Positions 12,965 through 23,900 of a stretch of DNA of 64,000 nt are shown piece by piece. Source of the stretch: Haliclystus octoradiatus (lineage: Eukaryota; Cnidaria; Staurozoa; Stauromedusae; Haliclystidae); NCBI GenBank assembly GCA_916610825.1, contig OU744448.1, positions 3,635,465 to 3,699,464 on the forward strand, given 5' to 3'. A model generated the notes under the pieces. That model was given only the letters and a program-made list of their open reading frames with translations, made no database searches and was not told the DNA's origin. The first letter of the stretch is position 1, and every line of letters starts with the position of its first letter. Made by a program: the position numbers and the translations under genes.

Positions 12965-13624
12965 CAGAGCCATCTATTTAAAAGAGTTGGGACATGCTTT
13001 TATGTGCCCCTATCGTCTCCTATTGGATAGATGCCATTCACATGATTTTTGGACGCCATTTTCGTACTTTCGGCACCAGGTTTCCTGTTTTAAGCGAAGT
13101 GCGCGAAAAAAATACAACTTTTATCACTGAAAACAAACATAGGCTATTGAATTATTAATTGTTGTGTTAATAGACGAAATAGTAATCGCAATTAAAGTAT
13201 TGTTTACTATTCCAACTGGGGACAAGAACTAGAAAAGTTGTCTTTGACTGCAAAGAATAAGTGTAAGAGCGCAAGAGATGTAGTCCATACTCCACAAACT
13301 CCTTGTCTATTTTAGCAATTCCAATAGCATTGATCTGATTTTCTCTCGAGCAACATGCTGATTAAGTCGATAACAAAGTATACATTGAACTAAATTATTA
13401 TTCCTATTTTGAGAGTCCAGCAAATAATTATGGAGAAAGACAACTAATAAATGGTCATTTTACTCTTGTTAAACGATCGCAAACCCTTTCACACAGTTCC
13501 AAAATGGCTGAAGAAAACACAACATTCTCTTGCACATGCGCACTGCTGTTAAAAACGTGCTTGGGTCCAGGCCAAAATACAAAAATGGCATGCATGTCCC
13601 AACTCTTTTAAATAGATGGCTCTG
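12965..13624. mobile_element. Non-autonomous DNA element, 660 bp, perfect inverted ends
   Basis: Both ends read CAGAGCCATCTATTTAAAAG inward, and the inverted match runs on for more than 30 bases without a mismatch. The outside 8-mers GTTCAGGA and GTTTAGGG match at 6 of 8 places, in keeping with an old 8-bp target duplication (hAT-like). No coding frame is present. It sits at the edge of the 6-kb transposon's right inverted repeat. Confidence 0.65.
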
Positions 13625-13770
13625 GTTTAGGGGACATGTAACTTTTTAGCGAATAAAGTGATTCGTTTATTACAAAAAATCAGAATGCCTAATCACAACT
13701 TAGCATGTGCAACCTTCAAGGTTCAGATTATTGATCTATTTTCTAACCCGTGAAATTATCCGTGATGTCT
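13625..13770 (+). repeat. Repeat copy related to 23.10-23.24 kb
   Basis: The segment from GTTTAGGGGACATG onward (AACTTTTTAG, ATTACAAAA, CAGAATG, AATCACA, TTAGCAT) aligns in direct orientation with 23098-23240. At 23 kb the shared block is preceded by AACGGCTGTTT, the reverse complement of the edge motif of the 6-kb element. The copies therefore probably belong to that element's wider family. Confidence 0.5.
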
Positions 13771-13846
13771 TGGCTACCTCTTTTCTGTCAGCCTTCTTTG
13801 TTTCATCACCTTCTGTCACCCAGGCGAGGAAGTGGAGAAAGCCAAT

Positions 13847-14131
13847 CAATCATATGGGCACTTTCACTAGAAGATAGTTATTGGAAATAGTCTAGAATTA
13901 TTCAAGATGATATTCTGATCAAATTAAAGTCAAAATATATTTGAAAATGTGTACCGGAACTAGTTCCAGGCTCTTTTAATTTGTATCTGAGTTTTAACAA
14001 TAAGAGCCTGGAACTAGCTCCGGTGCGCATTTTCAAATATTTTTTGACTCTAATTTGTTCAGAATATCATGTTAAATAATTATAGACTATTTCCAATTTA
14101 TTATCTTCTTGTCAAAGTGTCCATATGATTG
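13847..14131. repeat. Near-perfect foldback, 285 bp, upstream of the SH3 gene
   Basis: The left arm begins CAATCATATGG and the right arm ends CCATATGATTG. Arms of about 130 bp pair almost fully, meeting at AAGAGCCTGGAACTAG and its inverse near 13985. It ends 192 bp before the first recognised exon of the SH3 gene. A transcript through it would form a long hairpin. It looks like a MITE; no second copy is seen. Confidence 0.7.
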
Positions 14132-14323
14132 ATTGATTTTTTCTATTGTGCTATACTGCTACACAGATTGTAGATTTGCGGCAGTGATTATTGCTTGCAA
14201 CATCTACATGTGTGTGCTGCGTGAGTCGAGGTCTACAGAGTCTGAATTTTCAGACTCAAATATATATTTTTTGATGTTGGCGGTATTAACCATCATATTT
14301 TTTGTTTTTCAATTTTTTACCAG

Positions 14324-14911
14324 GCCAGAAATAACTGTTGTTTCTGCAAAACCGATGATGTCAAAATTATCAGCTGTGGATACAAGTAACTTGAATATGC
14401 CAGGGAGCCGTTCGTCTGTTCTCTGTGGTGAAGTAGAAATTCCTCCACCCCCTCAACTCCCTCCTCCACCTCGACCGTCAAATATGGCGATAATTCCTCC
14501 TAACCTTGACAAAGAGCAGGTTAAAAATATACAAAAAAATGTCAAGGCAACACTGGAAAAATCAAAGACTTCAATCGAGAAGACAAAAACAGAGGTTGAA
14601 AAGTCAGTTGGTTCTGTCCCTGCTATTCCTAAACGACCCGCTCCTACTGTCATTAAACCTTCCAGTAAACCATCCCTTCAACAGAAAGCTGAAGATAAAG
14701 TTAAAAAGGCTGCTGTTGCGTATGCTACCAAAGCTGTAATAGCTGGTGTGAAAGAAGAACTTGGGATGTCTAAATCGGCACCTTCAAGACCCGCTCCTCC
14801 ACCCCCTGCCACAAAAAAGAATGACGTATCACCACCAAGGAGTCCAACTCGTCATGCTCCAAAAACTCCAAGTAAATATAATTCAATGGAACGCAAAGCA
14901 CCTCCACCAAG
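14324..14911 (+). CDS. SH3D19: SH3D19-like exon A: proline-rich start
   Basis: A pyrimidine-rich tract ending TTTTTTACCAG precedes 14324, and the frame is open from there. The donor is AAG/GTAATC after 14911 (phase 2). It encodes PPPP-rich SH3 ligands, a charged helix-like stretch (KEQVKNIQKNVKATLEKSK) and more RPAPPPP motifs. The first in-frame ATG is a doublet at 14355 and 14358. Confidence 0.65.
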
Positions 14912-17900
14912 GTAATCCAATTTGACTATTTTTCTTTTCATGACATTAATGTAATATTGATTTGCAACAACAAAATTCAAATAGTATATTATAATACTTA
15001 ATTATGATTATGAAATTGCCGATTGTTGATCCACATTTGGTATTACAGTGGAACTCAGTTATTGTCCCCTCCTTTAATATCCCACTTTGCTTTAAAATGT
15101 CTCATTAGAGGGGGGATATCAAGCAAGTTCAACAGTATTAAATTATTTATTATTTTTCATGTTTCTATATATATTGCAATTCATATTTCATACGTAATTA
15201 TACTGGCCAAACCTCATGTTTTATAAAACAAAATTTAACTAAATACAAGCATGAAGTAGCCATGTGTGTAACTTTCATTTATTAATCACCTTTTTTATTG
15301 CAGTCGCCCCAAGGTAACAAGATCAGCTACTCTACCAAGCAATACAGAAAAAAGTGCGCCTTCGAGGCCGCAAACATTACCATTAGTAACAGAGTTCAAA
15401 CATGAAAGCTTACCTTCACCAAGGAAATCCTTGAGACCAACAATATTAACAGCTGCAGGAGCATTACCAATAAAACTACGTAAAACAGAATCATTAAAGC
15501 ACGAAACTAGATCCCCTAGTTCTCCTTTGAAAGATAATACGTCATTTGCTAATAACTGTAATAGTCCTGTTGGTTCAAATCCAGAAACGAAAGCAAAGAA
15601 ACCACCACCTATTAAAACTAAACCTGTTATAGCAAGGAAGCCTTCCGTTGATATGCTACCACCACCACAGATAAAGAAGATAAGTTCTCCTGAAAGCGAA
15701 AAAATAGACTTTTCAAAAATTATACAACTTCCTGATACAATGAAACAAGAAGTTAATGGTAAAACCAAAGGGAGGCCTAAATCTGCTTATTTCTGTGCTG
15801 ACCAAAGTCCCGAAGAACACTCAACAAGGAGTAGATCTCCTTCACCCAAAGTTGACCAACCCAAAAAGCCGCCTCGGTTGACCCCTGCAAAAACAAACTT
15901 GAAGAAAAGCAAGTCGTTAGTGGTCAGACGACGCCATGTTTCACCTCCTTCGTCACCACCCCCACCACCAAAGTCCCCACATAATAGAACTGCATCATTT
16001 TCAACTTCCCCTACACGTAGTTCATTTGATGACGATATAAGATCAAGACATTTGCGTCGTAGCAAAAGTAATGTTGGTTCAAGTGACCATGGTGATGTGA
16101 ACAAAGATGGACAACTTAGATCTGCATCACCTAAAGCTAAACCAGCACGACCAAAAGCTGGTCCTTATATGGTAAAGTCTGATAATGAACAGGATAATAA
16201 TGTACCTCAAGTTGACGATGATAATGTTGATGCAGTCCAACAGTGTGTAATGACTGATATTGTTGATATTAATCCAACTGATGATATGAAACCTTTAAAA
16301 CCATCAAGACCTGCTCCTCCTGTTCGTAATACCTCAATTCCCACACCAACAGAAGAAGAAAAAGAATCTAGTTTTATGTCAAATTTGAAAGCAAAACTCG
16401 AGGTGTCTCGACCGCATGCTCTTGCCATTTCCAATCATCAAGCTATAACTGATAAAGAGCTGTCTTTTATGGTAGGTTGAACGTTATTGCTTCATAGGCT
16501 ATTTCACATGCTGTTACGAGAGAGTTTCTTCAGAATCAAGTAGAAACTGTATAACAGACTTATAAGATATAACGTCATGTTTTATAACAGACTAGCAATC
16601 AGTCCTCCTTGTTACTGGGTTTATTTGAGCTGATTTTGTTTTACCGTAAGTCAGTAACTAAACTGTTGAGAAAATGTATTTTAGCTATTCAAAACAGAAC
16701 ACCAAGCCAAGATTATTTTAACAGAAGCGAGTCGATTAAATCTGATTTCCAGAAATCATTTAGTTAAGCAATAATAAATGTGTTTATGGATGGACACGCA
16801 ATCTGTCTTTTCACGCAGCACCCAGTGAAATTTGACATCAAAAGGAAAATCTACAGGATTTTAATCATGTGTGTGAAAAATGAGAAGTAAAAATTTCTTT
16901 GTTTTCGCAGCACAAAGCTAAATCACTTGAGAAATCTATGTTTTCTTTCGATACGAGTAACAGAAAGCAAAATAAAATACGAAGCAAGAGCGTCGTAACA
17001 ATATGTTGATCATACTAATTACAATGACATGTTTTTTAAAGCTGTAGAGCGCCAATTGATAGAGAAAATAAATTATTCTGGACATATATACATACATTCA
17101 AACATAGGCTAACACACAAACATTTGACATTCATTTTATACTGGATTACCACTTTAACTGTTATTCCTAGTGAAATTTGGTATATTTCTTCTTGTAAACA
17201 CGGTTGGCTCTAACAGCACATTACGCATAACAGACATTTTGAAAGTTCCCCAGTGGTGTGAATTTCTAGACACTTTCTACTGTAACTGATACAAAAGGAA
17301 TCCACCTGAAAACTTGTGTATCCAGGTCACCCTATAGAGCAGCTGTCCTGCCTATATATAGTAGTCATTTCATGATGTCACAATTGTGAATTTCTGTTGA
17401 ATTTAACCTAAACTTTGACACTTATGATGCCGACGATTTTTCAATATCATTTCACCACAGGCCGCCATGTTTTGCATGCGATCACAATATCAAGTCAACA
17501 ACTTTCAAGCTCATTTATCTCAAGAAATATTCGTTTTTATTTAACAAAATTTTGGAAATAGTTATTTCGAAACATACATTTCATGTTGTGTAGTTTTTGT
17601 TTTAAATTCCATAATCAAAGACTGCGTAGTTTTCAAAACAAAAACACAATGAAGGAAATGTTTCAAATATTACATGAAAAATAGTCTTAAACTCAAATTA
17701 TTTTGATATCAATCAAACAATATAGTTCTAACATATCGTACTTTATCTAAAGTTTTGACTTCTTTGGTCTTACAAGTAATTTAACCTTGAAACAAGATGA
17801 AAAAGAGAGAAAGTATGTCTGCAGATTCACGCCGGTACGCCATGACTGTCGGAATTCTCATTTCTAAAAAAATCATTTAAAATAGCATGACCACATTTTA

Positions 17901-20900
17901 TATCCAAGAAATGATTTAAGCCAACTCCCAATACAATTAAATAGACCAGGAAACGAATATAAATGTTTAAAACATCCTTGATTGATTTTAATTTGGACAA
18001 AACTTTCATTATAACGAATTTGAAAAAATCCGAAAAAATTCCAAAACACAACACAAACTTCTATGTCTCCACAGAACCTTTATTAACTATAAAACCATAT
18101 ACAAGGCAGAAATAATAATAGTTGGTGACCATATAATTGTATTGCTTCAGTTTTTATCGTGTTTTCGAAGTTATAATAACCCATTTTATTGGCTTTCTTT
18201 GCGCCAAGGCGACGGCGCGTCCACATTTGGCCATTTTGTTTTGGTTTCAAACTTTCAAACTGACGTAAAAACGTAAGATCATGATGGAATCACGTGAAAG
18301 AAGATTCCCTGCTTAGCTGATATCCGATTGGTTTATTTGAACAAAGGTTTCTGCTTGAAGACTTCCTTTTTCAATTTTTTAAGCTCTGGAAATCCCACGT
18401 TGCTATCCCGAGTATACTCGGGACCGGCCTGCTGGTGGGGGTCCAGCTATCCCGAGTATACTCGGGTTCGGTACGACAAGTGTTAACGTAGAAAGATCAT
18501 CTTTCTGTTGATATGGTTTTCCCATACGTTTTTGCCTTAAGCCCCGGCCAAATGACTTTTTATTTCGCCAACATTCATGAATTCAACAAAATCCGATGAA
18601 TGTTGGCGAAATAAAAGTCATTTGGCCACGCTCACCTTTTCGGATTTTGTTGGCTGATGTTGAATTTGGATTTTGAATACATTCAAAAATTTCTCCAACA
18701 TTCATAGGATTTTGTTGAGTTCTATTGTTCTCTAGCAATGTTGGCGAAGTGGCCAAATGACTTTTTATTACGCCAACATTGTTGGATTTTGTTGAAAATA
18801 TGAACCTTCCTCTGATTGGTCAACAATGACGTAGCTTGTCTCAGCATTGGTGGGCTCGATTGACTAGCTTCCAAGCCTCAAAATACCGACCGCTGTTGAC
18901 GAAAATGAACTCAACAAAATCCGATGAATGTTGGCGAAAATAAAATTTCATTTGGCCGGGGCTTTAGACCGTACTGACGTCATTGTATTTTTTGACTTCA
19001 TTTCGAAAGCATGCCATATTAATTATTCTCTAATTTTATAACTGCCCGTTGTAGACATGTTTCTGACTGTTTTCCTTAATTATTTATCTTAGATTGGTGA
19101 TATCATATTTTTATTAAAAAGAATAAATAACGATTATTACTTCGGTAAGATAGAAGACAAAAGTGGTATTGTTCCTGTGAAATCAATTGAAGTTTTTATT
19201 GACATTGACGAAATTGATGCAGACAATGAGATCCCTTGTTCAGTAAGTAACTTTTCACATTTGAGTTGTTGTGTAATTCTATTTGAAATGCGATGAAATT
19301 CTTTGGGATTTTGTTTGGCAAATGTAAGTGCGGTTTACCCTAGGGGGCCGTCAATAAAGTATGTATTCAGTGATTGGGGCTTGAGTCATGTCGAAAATGT
19401 AAGGCTAAGGCTGCATACATGGGAGAGAAGGATGCAATTACCAAGGTACGTAGGCATCTTGACTGTTCCTGTAACACTTTTTGCAAGATTTCATGCAATT
19501 AATTATCAGTTTGTTAACGACTAAATTAGTTTTATAGCAAAAAGGTAAGTTATAATTTCAACATTTACCGCAAAAAGTTGCAGCATTCTATAAAGGTTAA
19601 ACTTGTATACTTTCGGAAACAACAAGAACAAAATGTTTTGATTCATTATCGATTCTACTTGAATGTTGACTGTTTGATTATCGTTAAAACATAACCAACT
19701 ACCACATGGACACTTTGATCAGAAGGTTTTTGAAGTGGCAAATTCTGAATGCAGACGGATGTGAAGTCGAAAATTGTCTCTGCTATATTGTTGATAATCA
19801 GAATGAGACCATGGCTGTGTGATCTCAGATCTGCCATCCTTTATTCTATGTATCTGTCGCTGTAGCTGATCAGTGATCACTATCAACTGAAAAACACAAG
19901 TACTCCTATACTGGAACAGTTTGGAAAACTAAAAATTGAGTCACGTAGTATTGTTAATATTTTTTGATACGATAAAGTTTTAATTTTTAATTGTAAATTT
20001 AATGTAAAATTATATAAGCTATACGATTAATTTCATTCTATTTTTAACATTTCTTTCTTTGGTTTCTGATATTTTTATGTTCTTATAAGATTTGATTGTA
20101 AATTATAAATTTTTGCTTTCAGGAAGATGACGAACCATCGAATGATGAATCAATGCTTGAAATGGAAGATCCACATGCTATTGTTGTACATCGATACATT
20201 GCAAGTAATGATAACGAACTGACACTTAACCCTGGTGATAGTGTTCATCTTGAATGCGAATGTGATAACGATATGTTAAAAGGCTCTTGTAATGGCCAAT
20301 CAGGTATATTTCCGGCAAGTTTTGTTGCTATTGTGGTGCCATTATCAAAGCGTAATAAATCCAATCAACCCAAAGAAAATATTCCACCAAAGTTAACAAT
20401 TTCTATTAAAGATGACATAACTGGGCCGCATTGTTTTACCACATTTGCATTTGATAGTAATATCGATGATGATTTGTCATTCCCGAAAGGAGAGATTATT
20501 AAATTACTCGAGAAAGTTAATGATGAATGGTTTAAAGGTGAATATAATGGCATGGTTGGAATGTTTCCAAGAGCTTATGTGGATATTGTGGAGGATATAC
20601 CAGAAGATGTTGTCAAACAAACACAGGAGGTATGTCTTGAAATATATCAACACATCAACTAAACAAATAGCCTAGATCTTGCTTGCGCTTGGCAGAAATC
20701 GGAGGGAGTGACTGGAACGTCAGTATACTTCAACTCCTGCTGCTCAACGTTGTTCAACTGCAGACGACGCAGGCACGAAAGAGTTCCTCCAATTTTTCCA
20801 ATCCTCCAAGTTCCGCGGATTTTCTCCTTTTCTATGAGCCCCACAACAATGAAAACAACTGATCTAGCTATTGTTTCAAGATAGGGTTTTAAGGATTTTT

Positions 20901-23900
20901 CCTTCCTTTTGTCTGATCCTCACTCTCATGCATGACGGCATCACAAATAAGAATCTACATATCATACTGTATATGGTTTATCGAATTGGCATTATTAATC
21001 AGTGAAAATTTATGGTTTGATGATAAAAAAATAGATCAACCGTTTTAGGTTCTACACTGGACTGGTTTTGAAAACAAAATTAAGGTTGAAAATGTGATTT
21101 GCATTTGCAATTATATTATTCTGAGAGGTTGAAAAATCTTATGTTCAATTTTTTATTTTAAAATATTTTCCAAGAAATAAATGCTCAATGGGTACTCGTA
21201 TATCATAACTTTTTTTTTTTGGATTTATCATTTATCCACACATTTTTTCACCAGGGTGGTTGATTAATTTGTTAGTATTTTGCATCTTGTGTGCGTTTAA
21301 TAGCCGGATGCCCTTCCTGATATGGAAACTATGGTTATTAAATCAAGTCGATTAACTGATGCTTGTCAAAATTACAAACTTTATTTATTTAAAGATTTAT
21401 TCAGAATATAGCAACCTTTCTTGTGTAATGTTTATCATTTCTACAAGGAATCATATTTCAACCTGCATTTCGATCTCCAACGAGCGTTCAAAAAGTTGCA
21501 GTAAACAGCAGCGTTCGCTAAATTAATGACTCGCCAGAATCAGTAATTTAGAATGATAAAATCAGTTTTCCAGTTTAATTAGCTCCAATACCCTGAAATA
21601 TATATACAACAAGTGACTCAAGCCACTATATCTGTCAAATATTTTAACAGCTTTTAAAATTTCAGGCTCTTATATATTTTACGATTCGTTCGCTGTTGAC
21701 TGTTGAAACCCTGGAATACTCAGATAAAATACGTCATCAACAAGATTTTTTTGGCGGTTTCTTTGTTTTCTAAAACAATAGAATTACAAAAGTACACAAG
21801 TCTCACTTACCAACATATCAAAATCGTCATGGTAAAAGTGAGACTTGGGCAAGTCAATTGCCGTGCCTAAAGTCAACCTATATGCAGGGGCATTTAATTG
21901 TTTTGTACAAACAAAACCATTGTTTTGTACAAACAAAACCATTGTTTTGTACAAACAAAACGCGCACATTATTTGCTTCCAATTCGTAACGTTTTGGATA
22001 AAACAACATAAATTAGATAAAAAAAACATTGTGGCCTGTTTCTATAACCTCATAGAATTTTACTATATTTCAAAAAGTTCTGAAGAAAATGTTTGAGATC
22101 TTCTAAGATTCCAGAAGACCATGGTTTAACACACTGACAATCAATTTAAACATATCTCGTGGCAGATAGGTCTTGATTGTCAATGCGCAACAGTGTGCCA
22201 AGATAGTACATCGGTATTCATATGAAGTTGATGTTCGGTTACAGTCACAGTCGACCAGATATGATTAGATATTAATTCCGGTTGCGCTGCTATATGAGCT
22301 AATTAACCCTCCCCATGGTCGGACAAAAGGTTCAGCCTTCTGGAATCCTAGAGGTATTTCAAGATTTTCTTCTGAATCTGCTCTAGTTGTCTTGAATCTA
22401 GGAGTGAAGGATTCCTACTTTTGTCGGACACTGACCCTCACTTACCGCTAACATCATTATATTCTTTTATTGTAAGGCGATTGTACTCTATTATGCAAAA
22501 GCAATGTACGATTTCCAAGGAGCACATCCAAATGAATTGACTTTTATAGCTGGTGATATTATTTCTATCACGAGAATTATCAATGATGATTGGTTAGAAG
22601 GTGAAGTTGCTGATCGAACTGGCATGTTTCCTGTTTCATTTGTTCAAAAGATTTCAAAAGAAAATGAAATATCACATGAAGGTAGCCTAAGTACTTCTAT
22701 CAACTGACTATGTTTTGTGATTATCTGCACAGATAGCAACAGTATTCTGTTCAGATATTTTGTTATATATATTGTTCTGTGTACAGTGAAACCTGTATAT
22801 AACAGCCATCTATGAGAGGTAGATAAATTGACCACTATAGAGAGGTTTGATTCAATAGAAAATACTATTTCAGACATTGCAAGAGTGACCACTGTAGACA
22901 GGTGACCGTTATAACAGGTTTGACTGTATATAGTATACTTATGCGATACGGAACAGCAGTGCCGGATTGAATTTTCAGGTGGCTATAGAGGGCGCTTGCT
23001 GCTTTGCTCAAATGAGAAGTGCATCAGGGGATTGTGAAATCAGGTAAACTAACAACTTAGACCTGTTCCACATGCTCCTGTACTCACCTTACTAACGGCT
23101 GTTTCGTATAGGGGATAAATAACTTTTTAGTGAATGATGTGATGCGCTCATTACAAAAATTCAGAATGACCAATCACAGCTTAGCATATGCGACCCTTAG
23201 ATGGTGATTGGTCTATTATTTGAATCGTGAAATTAGAATCTTAGTGAATTGAAACGGCGTTGAAAGTTATTAGCACATCACGGGCACATCATTTCACCTG
23301 TACATGGAAATTACATGTAAATGCCTTTGTATCTCAAGTGGTCTATTGTATTCTGTTTATAAAATAGATGACACAACGTTACTAAAACATCATTTCATTT
23401 GCTGAAATTTTGCAAGGCCAAGATGTAGAGTAGCGGAATAATGGCTTAATGTGCCTTGTGAAATTTGGCTACTGCAGTGAAACCTGTATAAAACGGCCAG
23501 CTACAAGATGTAGATAGATTGACCACTATAGACAGGTGGCCTTGATATACAGGTTTGATTCAGTAGAAAATACTATTTTAGACATTGCAAGAGTGACCAC
23601 TATAGACAGGTGGTCGCTGTGAAGGGGTGACCGTTATAACAGGTTTGACAGTACCAGCTTTGCATTCATTACGGTTTCTTCGTAATAGACACTGACGGAT
23701 AGACCTTAATTTTTATTTAGCAAATCGATATGTTCTTTAACCCGAAACCGTTTAATTTTCTATACTAACTAGCCTGTAACAGCAGTATTAACATAGTTTT
23801 GAAAAATTAAAATAATTTTTTCTTCATTTTAAGGTGATGACTTGGAAAATCTTTCTAATTCTGATGACATGTCTCCAAAGGCAAAAGCTATACATGACTT

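Larger units (their letters stand above)
16472..19092. other. Intron of the SH3 gene (2.6 kb)
   Basis: No coding frame with domain content is present. It carries the paired CCCGAGTATACTCGGG palindromes (18379-18486) and a 424-bp TTA-flanked MITE (18540-18963), listed separately. The rest is AT-rich and unremarkable. Confidence 0.6.
20630..22476. other. Intron of the SH3 gene with repeat fragments
   Basis: It contains a truncated SINE (21210-21333), a hairpin (AAGTCTCACTTACC at about 21798 against 21831-21846), a 22-bp tandem repeat (21897-21961) and a hAT-type MITE copy (about 22317-22434). No further exon was found. Confidence 0.5.

Noticed and set aside
15295..15768. 157-codon minus-strand frame
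   Set aside because: It is the complement of the proline/serine-rich SH3-gene exon B and has no features of its own.
21897..21961. Three near-identical 22-bp units that could suggest a CRISPR-like array
   Set aside because: Units are directly adjacent with no spacers, and the genome is animal. It is a simple tandem repeat.
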